Source: Paraphaeosphaeria minitans (taxonomy: Eukaryota > Ascomycota > Dothideomycetes > Pleosporales > Didymosphaeriaceae). From it: a stretch of DNA of 64,000 nucleotides. The stretch's first letter is position 1; every line of letters begins with the position of its first letter. The notes under the pieces are model-generated. The model was not told the origin of the DNA and did not search any database. It saw nothing but the letters and a program-made list of their open reading frames with translations. Shown piece after piece: positions 23,144 to 32,662 of this stretch. Position numbers and translations under genes: made by a program. The DNA is taken from positions 3,100,001-3,164,000 of the forward strand of contig WJXW01000004.1 of the NCBI GenBank assembly GCA_015832175.1. Direction: 5' to 3'.

Positions 23144-23552
23144 TCACTCAGATGTGAGGGTGCAGGCCTTTTCGCATATTAGTCATCGACGAACCTGGAG
23201 TGGCACAGGGACCTACCGAGCCCATGGAGACGATGTCAGGATTTGTAGGACGACTCCAACCAGAAGGGCTTGGAGGCGGTTGAGGTGGTGGAGAGGGCGG
23301 TTCGTCTCTTGACTTCTCGCGAAGCGCAGCAAGGTCGTGGTAGTCGAAGGAAGGCTTCTCGTCAATCGAGACTCGACGAACATAAAAGTCGACATCGAGC
23401 AAGCGGCTAGAGACTGCTTTCAAGATAGCCATGATGTTCCCGTTATCTCGTAAGAAAACACGTTGGTCGGGGTAAATTTTCGAGAAGATGTGATGTAACT
23501 GAAGCGGCGCTGAGTGGAAAGGAAAGCGATGCTGTGAAGACACAACCGCCAT
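23144..23552 (-). CDS. Small hypothetical protein, two exons
   Basis: I do not recognise the family. Exon 1 is 23552-23217. The intron, 23216-23168 (49 nt), is unusually well formed: GTAGGT donor, a strong GACTAAT branch site and an AAAAG acceptor 12 bases later. Exon 2 is only 24 nt, 23167-23144, and ends in TSE-stop. The 119-residue protein has a central segment, RVFLRDNGNIMAILKAV then LLDVDFYVRRVSIDEKPSFD, that looks folded, followed by a Pro-rich tail (PPSPPPQPPPSPSG). An internal ATG at 23432 is an alternative start. Support comes from the good intron and the protein-like composition; no homology was used. Confidence 0.4.
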
Positions 23553-24821
23553 TGCTATTGCTCGACATTAAATAGTCCGTGACCGCGAGCCCGCACCATC
23601 ATAGGCAGGGGGTCCCGCCTTGCTGGCAAACGAGACGGGTCCTTTGAAAGACGACAATCAAGGTCACAACGGCTCGGGCGGAAGGCGGTCACGGTGGGGA
23701 GCGACTGGAATGAATCATGTTGCGTGAGGGTCAATCCGCCGGTACGTCCAGAAGTGATGCCCAAAGAGATGGGGGTAGACGGACGGCTCCGCGAAGTGCA
23801 AGCAACGTGTTGGCTTAGTCCCGTGTAGCAGGGGAATCCGGGCAGTGATTCAATGCGCAGATAGTCGTCGAGATTGTGTCACCGGGAGTGAAGCAAGATG
23901 CTGATTTGGTGGGGAAGGCGGGCTTGACGTAGGACCCACCGAATGAGATGTCAGTGATGTGTGTATCACCTTGTTGCAAGGAAAAGAGGGATACTGCTGT
24001 GCTGGTTCCATCCGGCAGCCCTTGGGCGGGAGAGGCTCCCGGGCTGGACGTGATAGGGTTCTAGAAGTTGCATAGAATGTGGGGAATCGTGCGAGCGCAG
24101 CCCATCCATCGAGCGCGGGTGAGCAGTGCCCGACGGCTACCTGGCCAGCGCAAGCATGACTGCACAGACAAGTGGTCGCGGATGTGTTTGTTGCGAACAA
24201 AGCAAACCCGACGCTGCGGCCTCCCCGCAGACCAACAGCGTGGTTCAACGAATGGTCAAGGCGGGAGCAATGACCAGTGCCAGTGTGAGGGACAGGCGAG
24301 GTGAAGGTGTTGTGGGCCGAGCATCAGGCAGACAGTGGTTGGAGAGGTGAGGGTGAAGGTAAGTAAACGAGTGCCGTGGCCGCTGTCTGCGTCGGTCGTA
24401 GGTAGCGCGCGTCAAACGGCGCCAAGACGCGACAGAGCCGCATCAGCGCGCCTTCCCTCTAGGTATCCATTTCACCTTGACCGCAGCCCAGCAAGGAAAT
24501 CGCGTCCCGCCAAAGGAGCAGTCGCATCCACCGCTCCACCGCTCCTGCCTCCCGAAGCTCCTGCCTCCCGACGGCTGCCTCTCCAGCTCAAGACTGCCGC
24601 GTAATCGCCTGCACGCTCCCGGAATGCCCTCCATTTGCGCGTAGAGCTGGTCGCTACAACCTGCAACCCAACCCAACCCACACCTGCACCACCCAAGCGT
24701 GCCGTGCCAGCACCGCATACGCTCCCTCTTGCGCCCTCCAGCCTCTGAGGCGCTCCTTTAGCCGGACTACACCGTTCAGCCACGATACAGCTCAGCACAT
24801 ACTCCACGCAGCCCTCGCGCC
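23553..24821. other. Intergenic, promoter side of TAF6
   Basis: 1.3 kb shared by the divergent small hypothetical gene and TAF6. The last 250 bp are C-rich (CAACCCAACCCAACCC, then CTCCTGCCTCCCG repeated). No supported gene. Confidence 0.5.
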
Positions 24822-26290
24822 ATGTCGTCGTCCGTGTGGAATCCAGACAACGTGCGCGACGTCGCCGAGTCGGTGGGCATCGCCTCACTGGCCGACAACG
24901 TAGTCGAAGAGTTGGCCCGCGACGTCGACTACCGCCTGGCCCAGGTCCTGGAAGAGGCCTTGAAGTTCATGCGACACGGCAAACGGACCACGCTCAGCAC
25001 GCACGACATATCCCATGCTCTGAAGGTGCTCAATGTGGAGCCGCTGTACGGCTACGAATCCACCCGCCCGCTTCGCTTCGGCGAGGCTTCCCTGGGGCCT
25101 GGCCAGCCGCTGTACTATGTCGAGGATGAGGAGGTCGACTTTGAGAAGCTCATCAACGCCCCGCTGCCCAAGGTGCCGCGCGAAATCACTTTCACTGGTA
25201 CGTTGCGCACCCATCTGGTGCCCGAATGCCTCCAATGGCACTGACCTGTCTAGCCCACTGGCTCGCCGTCGAAGGTGTGCAACCCTCCATTCCCCAGAAT
25301 CCAACGGCAAGCAACCAGGCCGATCTGCTACCCAAGGGTCCCAACGCGAACCCCCACCTTGCCGCTGCCAATGGTTTGGATAACTACACGGTCAAGCCTC
25401 TGGTGAAACATGTCCTGTCCAAAGAATCCCAAGAACTGTTTGCCAAGCTCTCCAGTGCTCTGCTCGACGAGAATAACCAGGAGTGGCAGAACGCCGCTTT
25501 GGCCTCTATACAAAGCGATCCCGGCATTCATCAGCTCACAACGTATCTCATCACATTCATATCTGAAAAGGTCACCCATAGTATGAAGAACCTCACCGTA
25601 CTCAAGGCTATGCTACTCGCCACTGATAGATTACTGGCAAACCCTACCATCTACCTCGATCCATATATCCCATACATGGTTCCTCCGGTCCTCACGTGCT
25701 GTCTGGGCAAACATCTTGGCCCAACGTCGCATCAAGCACCCTCGAACGCCTCCTCCGAGACCTTGAATGGGAACAATATCAACGGACATGCACGCAACAA
25801 TTTCGAGCATTTTGACTTGCGCAAAATCGCCGCCTCACTACTCCAGCAAATGTGCCGGAAGTACTCAGCGTCTAACCAAGGTCTCAAGACGCGCATTGCC
25901 CGCTCATGTCTGAAGGCCTTCCTAGACCCCAACAAACCGCTCGGTACTCACTATGGTGCACTGGAAACACTTCGACGTGTTCTCGGTGCCGATGGTGTCA
26001 GCATAGGCATTCTGCCCAATCTCAAGATTTATGACGAAGTACTCAAGGAGGCTTTGGCGGATGATTCGCGGAAGGAAGAAGCAAAGCGCGTCTTAGCCAC
26101 GATTTTGGTGTGCCTTGACGACATGGAACGAAGTCGAGGCGCCGTGAGAGCCAATGGTGTCGCGAACCTTGAGAACCAAAGAGACCGTCTAGCGGACAAG
26201 GTTGGCGGCGAGGTCGCCGACCAAATCTTAAAGAGCGACCGGACAGCAGTAGCGCAGGCGATATTGGAAGCGGATCTAAGCATGGCCTGA
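24822..26290 (+). CDS. TAF6: TAF6, TFIID/SAGA subunit
   Basis: TAF6 pairs with TAF9 through a histone fold inside the general transcription factor TFIID and the SAGA coactivator. Exon 1 is 24822-25197, the intron 25198-25253 (56 nt, GTACGT...CTGTCTAG), and exon 2 is 25254-26290; 470 residues. The histone fold occupies residues about 5-70 ([20 protein letters not shown], then LNVEPLYGY). The linker ends with [20 protein letters not shown], a signature of the family and the site of the exon join. The C-terminal HEAT-repeat region runs from about 175 to the end and includes [19 protein letters not shown] and [11 protein letters not shown]. Length and motifs match the family; nothing is missing. 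Confidence 0.95.
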
Positions 26291-26905
26291 ATTTCCTAAG
26301 TATTGCAACGATACTTTGGGCATGGGCGGTCTTCGACAATGACGGACAACTTGCATCAGCTCAAACTTGCATTTAGATTATCAATTCTGGGACAAAATCT
26401 GTGACCATGGGAGTCATCGGCGTTGGACAGGGTCAAGATACCATTTCATTATATAGGCCAGAAATGTACTACTCTTGTTGACACCGCCTGGACACTGCGA
26501 TTGACTTGTGCATGGAATTCTCTCAATAAGGCGGCGTTGATTTCCACGTCTGTGCTAGGTGACCACGGTTGAGTTGAACGCTCGGTGAATGAGTTTCACT
26601 TGATAGTGCGTTGCACTATGCGACAGAGTCAAAAGATCATTCACGGGGATAGATCACGGCCCGCTTAGTGAAGAACGCTTTCGTTACATCTGTATCCCCA
26701 TGCCGTTTGCGCAGGCAAACACCCACAAGTAACAGGAAGTCAACAGCCTCTTCTTCTACTTGAACACGCGCCCATCGTACTGATCTCATCACCTTGCTCA
26801 CCATATACGCTTCTAACGCGTAAAACCGCGAAGTCTCGCGCAATACACTGACAGCACTCAGCACTACTTCGAAAACGTACGAACTTTTGACTCGGCACTG
26901 TAACC
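26291..26905. other. Intergenic
   Basis: TAF6 3' flank and promoter of the F-box-like gene. No coding frame or repeat that I can support. Confidence 0.5.
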
Positions 26906-27940
26906 ATGGAATACGAAGCGGTCCAGCGCATTCGCTCGATGGCTTTCAGCAAGACAGCTGTGCGCTCTTTCGCTCGTCGCATGGATGAGCTGACTGATTC
27001 ACACAGCCTCGAGTTTGTCTACACGGCGCATTTGTTTACTTCATCGATACAGCGACAACCGGACTCGCGCCTCTTAGAGCTACCCCCGGAAGTACGCCAG
27101 AGGATCTACGAATACGTCTTCGAGTGCGACCTCGGTCTGCGTCTCGGCCGCCGCGCTTATATCCAGTTGGCGTTTTTGGAAAGCTGTCGACTGATCCACA
27201 GCGAGGCCCATGAGCTCGCCTTCAACACATGGTACTTCCACGTCCTGGACGGCCCGCGCCTCATCAAGGGCACGCCGTCGAAGCAAAGGAAGTGGAGGGC
27301 TTGTAAGTCTGCTAGAACAAAGACGTCGAACACGACGGAGTTGATTTTACACAAAGCACTGTCGCTGCGCCTCTGGACTCTGGGCTCACGCATCAACCAC
27401 CTGCGCTACGTGGGCATCACGATGCCGCACGCAAAGCTCAGCCTGCTGAACAAGGATAACCCTTTCCTCTTGATGCGGCTGCCACTCACCGAGCTCAGCA
27501 TCGGTCTCACCGGGTCCCTGGGCGAGTATTGGAAGAAGGACGTAGCAATTTACCACAAGCTCATGGGCTCCCTTTTGTGCCTCGGTCGGAACACCACACC
27601 GGGTTCTTCGCCTCACGCCCAGATCAAGGAGAAGATCGAGCGTTTCGTCGCATTGGAGCGGTGGTCCTACAAGCCGGATGCTACGGACGTCCATCAGATG
27701 CTCCAGCTGCTGAAGACGAAGAAGGTAGTCGTGCGCGCGACGCACGATCTTCTGTGGAAGACATTCGTGTTCTTCGGGCTGTTCACATCGAATGAGTGGG
27801 GCCTTGCGACGCCGCATGCGGATGGGGATCGATACCTGCACTTTTTGAAGGAGGAGGAGGAGGAGGAGGTGCTTAAGGGCAGCGCTGCGCTGGAGTTTGG
27901 ACGGGCAGAACGTCGGAGCGGTGGGCTTGGGGAGGAGTGA
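26906..27940 (+). CDS. Fungal F-box-like (2EXR/DUF7730-type) protein
   Basis: A single exon of 344 residues. The diagnostic piece is LLELPPEVRQRIYEYVFECD at about residues 52-71, the leucine/proline motif found at the start of the many fungal 2EXR/DUF7730 F-box-like proteins. It is followed by ALLEACRLIHSEA-like sequence (here AFLESCRLIHSEAHELAF), where members list strands of the conserved core. The rest has no recognised motif; the C-terminus ends in a run of six glutamates and a polar tail. Family members may act as substrate receptors or be diverged relatives; no partner can be inferred. The ATG has a good context (ACCATGG). It is convergent with the next gene. Confidence 0.75.
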   Translation: MEYEAVQRIRSMAFSKTAVRSFARRMDELTDSHSLEFVYTAHLFTSSIQRQPDSRLLELPPEVRQRIYEYVFECDLGLRLGRRAYIQLAFLESCRLIHSEAHELAFNTWYFHVLDGPRLIKGTPSKQRKWRACKSARTKTSNTTELILHKALSLRLWTLGSRINHLRYVGITMPHAKLSLLNKDNPFLLMRLPLTELSIGLTGSLGEYWKKDVAIYHKLMGSLLCLGRNTTPGSSPHAQIKEKIERFVALERWSYKPDATDVHQMLQLLKTKKVVVRATHDLLWKTFVFFGLFTSNEWGLATPHADGDRYLHFLKEEEEEEVLKGSAALEFGRAERRSGGLGEE

Positions 27941-28585
27941 GGACTTGGAACTCCCCCGATTGGATATCGCAAGGCAACAAGGTTCTTGCGAGGCGTGTTG
28001 GGAGAGATTGCCGTGGGCGAATAGCTTGCGCTCCTTTCTTTGGAGAAGCGGGAAGCATGAAGGTGGCAAGACCGACGTAAGACGGAGTCATTCGCGGCAT
28101 GGCATCAGACTATTGGCAGTCTGCATACAGAGAGCAATAAAGGCGTCCCTGAGTCAATTAATGCATGCTGCTCATGTATTGTTTATGTAACTAGACGCAA
28201 TAGCGGAAGTTGGTATCGCTTTTCAGGCAGTATCATCGCACGAGACTGCCAATGTCGCTCCACTTCGCAATGCACGACGATCTAGCAACAGGCAGTGAAC
28301 GACTGACAAAGTCAGGACACATGAGATTGCTCTCCCAAGTAGACATAAAGAGAGGCTGCCACCAAAATGCAGAGATTTGCTCGGGGTCTTTCAGAAAGCA
28401 GACAGGCACCCCCAAATGCAAAACACAAACTTAGCCCATGCAAGAAGGAGTGTGCTCGCGATGGCATAACACCGGGCTCTTCCTTCATTATAAAAGAGAA
28501 TGACGACAGGAGCCTGAAGATAAGAGGTAAAGAGAGACACAAGGAGACAACAAGGACATGAACGAATGGCCTACTTGAGGGGTAT
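27941..28585. other. Convergent intergenic space
   Basis: 3' flanks of the F-box-like gene (plus) and the Pro-rich gene (minus). No supported feature. Confidence 0.5.
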
Positions 28586-29302
28586 TCATGCATGACTGGC
28601 AGGAATCTGCGCGATAGGCCACATCCACTGCTGCTCTGTTTGATACTGAGTTAGGTATGCGTTGTACTGGTCAAGGTACACCCTGGCGAATTGGGAGTGA
28701 TCCTCAGCCAACGGCAGGGTGTGTTCCGGCTTCTGGGGGATTATACGTGGTTGTTGTTGGGGCGGCACAGTCTCGCCATCCGTAGGCGAGATGGGCGGAT
28801 TTTGCAAGCCCAGTGCAGCAACCGAATGTTCGATGGGGCTCTGGAAGATGACAGGCGATGTAGGTTGCGACAGCGAGCGCCGCTCCTGGACGTCTTGCGA
28901 AGGGTACTTGGCTGGACTAGGGACGAGCTGTCCCTGAATAGTGACGGTATGGCCATCTGGTGCGATGACGATACTAAAAGCCGCAACGAGTTTTCCATCA
29001 AGTTGTCCGCGAAAGAATCCGGGATTGACAGACTGATATTGTTCGGGTGGGAACGTTGGCGATGGAGACGGTTGTCCGTTGACGGCGTAGGGATGGCCAC
29101 TTGTTCGTGGGCTAGGGCGACGATATCGGTTTGGGCGGGGCATAGCGGCCGCAGACGTGGGGATAGAATCGTCTGAGTCGTAGTCTTCCCCGTCGTGGTA
29201 GGAGCGGTGTGGTGTGGGCGGTGTCAGTCTGAGGCTGGGTACAATGGGCGCAGAGAAGGACCTCGAGTGACTGAAGCCAGACGGACGAAGACGGCTCCTC
29301 AT
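28586..29302 (-). CDS. Pro/Ser-rich hypothetical protein
   Basis: A single exon of 238 residues, not recognised. Residues 1-90 are Ser/Pro/Arg-rich and disordered (RSRLRPSGFSHSRSFSAPIV). A short region at about 90-130 looks conserved and strand-rich: NPGFFRGQLDGKLVAAFSIV then APDGHTVTIQGQLV. The C-terminal tail contains PPQQQPR and a Tyr/Gln-rich helix (YLDQYNAYLTQYQTEQQWMW). No signal peptide or membrane span. The 95-130 segment with alternating hydrophobics suggests a small beta domain. The opposite strand has shorter mirror frames with poorer composition. Confidence 0.6.
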   Translation of the reverse strand: MRSRLRPSGFSHSRSFSAPIVPSLRLTPPTPHRSYHDGEDYDSDDSIPTSAAAMPRPNRYRRPSPRTSGHPYAVNGQPSPSPTFPPEQYQSVNPGFFRGQLDGKLVAAFSIVIAPDGHTVTIQGQLVPSPAKYPSQDVQERRSLSQPTSPVIFQSPIEHSVAALGLQNPPISPTDGETVPPQQQPRIIPQKPEHTLPLAEDHSQFARVYLDQYNAYLTQYQTEQQWMWPIAQIPASHA

Positions 29303-30247
29303 GGAAAAGTAAAGATGTAGTATTGGGTGTTCTCCTTCTCAAGATGATTCTTCCAGACGATGGTCTTGTGCGGAGCTAAGATGGGCATCCTCACGTAGCA
29401 CAAGGTCGCCTTTATACAAGTTCTCCGCCCGTTGGATCTTCCAATGTGCCTTGCGCATGAGTAATGGCTAGTTTCGAGACGAGAATAGTAGGGCCTACAT
29501 GTCCCCCATGCTGACAGCTGCTGGACACCCTACAGCAAGGGATCGCGCCGCGGCTATCGCCTGTTGCCCAGCTCGTATTGGTAGACAAAGCGATCGACCG
29601 TACGATGCGTATCCAGCAGTTCGGCATTCGCGCGGAGCGACGAGTGACAAATATTGTCATTGATGGATAAAGCCACGGAGCTAAGATAACTGAGGCCATT
29701 ACGGAAAGCCGAAGGCTGATTCTCGAGCCGACATGAATGTGATTGCGAATGGCGAATGTGCTACGGCATGTCAGGCCAATGGTGTGTTTTGCTTGAGCGC
29801 GCCAAACCAGAGCGTTGGATTTTAAGCGCCATGCATGGGTACGGCCGAGCCTCGTTTCTTCCTTTTGGTCAGCCAACTTGACGAACGCGTGGTCAGCCGA
29901 GTTGCGGCAAAGAACGTTAACATTGTTCGCATTAGGATATCCAAGAGTGCATGACATGCGCGGGGGGCGGTGGCATGTATAGGAGTGTATGGTGTAGGTA
30001 AACCCTCGCATAAAGAAAGCGTTGCGTCTTTGGCAACAAACTGTCAGCAGCAAGGACCCCAGTAGAAAACTGACCTGCAAGACTACGGTAAGGGAGTAAC
30101 TTGTACACCATTGCTCTGTATGCGTAGGTACTAGAGATGAATTTGCGGTATCAATGAGACAACGCGAGAGCGGGAGGAGCTGCAACGTGCGTGGCATGCG
30201 TTTGTGCGTCCAAAATGGGCACCATGGCATGGTGCAAAGGATTGACT
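29303..30247. other. Intergenic with a long open frame of doubtful status
   Basis: A 272-codon ATG frame on the minus strand (30230-29412) covers most of this stretch, just downstream of the 30248-30814 gene on the same strand. Its translation is rich in Ser, Arg, Cys and Thr, has scattered hydrophobic patches and no recognisable motif, so I do not call it a gene. Confidence 0.4.
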
Positions 30248-30814
30248 TCAGTATCGTTTTATGCGTGCAAGCTCGGCATCGATTCTCTGGCGAGCAACAA
30301 AATTTCGCACCGTTTGCCCAGATGGTCCATACAAGCCGAGCCGCCCGTCATGCTGAACCGGCTTTCCAGCCCTATCGAAGATCTCTGCGAGGGCTTCAAT
30401 GTCGACCTGCCGAAACTGGGTAAGCCATGAAGTGCCTTCCGCATCGTAGACGTGTATCCATCTGGCATGCTGGCCTGGCGCGCCAATGTCAAGCTCGTTG
30501 TTCAAGTCGGCGAGATTGGCTGAGCTGATGCGAAAAGCAAGTATACCAGCAGGGTCGCGAGTGAAGATACCGGTCGATGCTCGCGTTACGACCCAATACG
30601 TCAAGAAGTCTGCCTCCTCGGCGGCTCGGATATTAAAGCGACGGAAAAGATCCCCATCAGCACCGCCTCCCAAGGGTCGAAACTTGTCAAAAGGAGCGCC
30701 GTAGACCGTCTGTCCAGAGCCTGTGGAATCCGTGGAGCATTGCCCCGGTTCGAGGAGCGGGGTTTCAGCCGGGGGTCTTTGGGTGGGACTGTTTGAGGCT
30801 GATTGTGCCGTCAT
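30248..30814 (-). CDS. Hypothetical protein, 188 residues
   Basis: I chose the ATG at 30814 (AAACATGA context). The open frame extends upstream to 30868, but only from a TTG codon. Residues 1-55 are polar and Pro-rich; 55-188 look folded, with FDKFRPLGGGADGDLFRRFN, EADFLTYWVVTRASTGIFTR, ARWIHVYDAEGTSWLTQFRQ and a C-terminal helix RNFVARQRIDAELARIKRY. No signal peptide, membrane span or known motif. Composition and the single good frame favour a real gene. Function unknown. Confidence 0.6.
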   Translation of the reverse strand: MTAQSASNSPTQRPPAETPLLEPGQCSTDSTGSGQTVYGAPFDKFRPLGGGADGDLFRRFNIRAAEEADFLTYWVVTRASTGIFTRDPAGILAFRISSANLADLNNELDIGAPGQHARWIHVYDAEGTSWLTQFRQVDIEALAEIFDRAGKPVQHDGRLGLYGPSGQTVRNFVARQRIDAELARIKRY

Positions 30815-32662
30815 GTTTGGTTTGGCGAACGGTGATAGACGGTGATAACTCTGGAGAGGGTGTGTCAAGTGGACTGAGATGTGGTTGGAAGACCCATTGC
30901 GACCTTATAAGAGCAACAGCTCCCATCTGAACACTCGCCTCCTCATATCCGCTGAAGCCATCTCACAGTCCCGAGTTTCCACAGCTGGAGGGCGATACCC
31001 GCAATGTGTGGGAACATGCAGCAGCTCCCCTGCAAGAGACGACCGCCTGTGAGCAGCGCAGGGAGTCCGCTTTCGGTTGTCCGCTGCCCGTTGCTACGGG
31101 CCGTATGCCCCGCACACGCTAAACCCCCTGTCCTGTCAGCAACTATATTCACACCACAATGTGAGTTCTCGATTTCGGGTGCTTTTCTTCGCTGTACAGA
31201 CTGATTTTGGGTGTACTTCATCGCCAATTTCATGTTATCGATACTCGAGCGACTGGTGTCTTTCTAGGATATTTCAGGAAGCTAGCTTCCTCTTCATAAG
31301 CTGGACAACTGGTGAAGGCCTTGCAAGGTGCTGTCGTGTCACTGGCCAACGGCGAACCAAGATATGCCGGGCGTTGATGCATAGGATGCACGTCAAGTAG
31401 GTATTGGGTGACATGGTAGGGCCGGTCTCTTTGCCTTCCGCGGTGTGCAGTCGGCGAGCTGGTCGTACCTATTGTCGCCGTAATTAGAAAATCCAGAGTA
31501 CACTTGTTGGCGTGTATCGCTTGAGGCTGCACAGTTGTGCTCCTAGACTTTCGACAGCGGCCGAAGCCCCAGTCAATTGCTGGCAATTTCCAGAGCCATC
31601 GTGCTTCTGTGCGTTACGAAGATCGTCCGTGCGTAATCGAGACAAAGAAGATGGGAGCACATTTAAGATGTGGGCCCTGGGGGTGATTATCGTATGCGAA
31701 ATTGGTGCAAAGCGGTGCGTCGAGGATGCGGGGCTCGAGTGCCGTGCGAAGTTGGAAGCTGGCAGCGGAAGGAACACTCCCCTGGTACCGTACCGTCTAT
31801 CGCTTCGACGGCGATGGCACCTAGCACAACGCCATCTCCAGACCTGTGCCGTACGCGGCACAGTCTCTCCCTCGCGATCAACCCACGATTGATCCGCGCG
31901 GGCTAGGGGCTCTGGATCGTGACATGTTCCTCGAGGTTCTCCTGTGACGGCAGCGCTACCTTTATTGGAAACGTACTCGGACATAGGTAATGCGCCCAGT
32001 ACCTACGGTAGGTAGGTAGTGGCTGCAATCCTCCAGTGCATGAATCCAGGGCCGAGATTGATCTTCTGTCAAATTATGACCTGGTGCGCATCATAACCAC
32101 TCATATCACATCAGCTATGTGTGATGTTCTGGGCCGTATCAGCAGGCATACACAGGTACAGTTCATTTTCCTATCGCAATACCTAGGCGGCGCAGGGAAA
32201 GCATCAACTCCCGTCATCAGTTACGGATCAACCATCAGGAAAATATCGGTGCAGGCCAAAGCATCGTACCGCTCGCTACCACGTTCTCTGGGAGGCTGCG
32301 GCCCTGACTGTGTTGTGTTGCGGATCAGGCATCATCTCAGTGCGGGCATTGGCGTTGTTGAAATGGAGCGGAAGCCGCGAACGCCAAAGCACCTGACCGC
32401 GCGTCGAGCGCACAGGCCATCCCTAGGTACCGTATTCGCGCCACTTCCCCCGCGCCTGTCGCAGTAACAAACACCATCGTGTAGTCCTTCATTTTCTTGA
32501 ACCCACTTCTGCATACAATCCCATCAAGTTCTTTTACACGTCTTACCATCTGTTCAAATCAACGAAATCGTTCCTTTCACGGCACTTGGCGTTATAGCGA
32601 CCTCTGTTCGTATATGCCCACGGCGACAACTCAGAGCCAGTTTTGTTGGGTTGCTTGTCTCC
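30815..32662. other. Gene-poor stretch between divergent genes
   Basis: 1.85 kb separating the divergent 30248-30814 gene and the exonuclease gene. Frames of 100-166 codons overlap in opposite directions without family features. A short GTAGGTAGGTAG run is at about 32007-32019. Nothing else supported. Confidence 0.45.

Noticed and set aside
31484..31984. 166-codon minus frame opposite a 126-codon plus frame
   Set aside because: Mirror frames in a GC-biased stretch; neither has family features.
32550..32575. GTTCAAATC T-loop-like sequence
   Set aside because: The T-stem fails after two pairs and no cloverleaf can be drawn.
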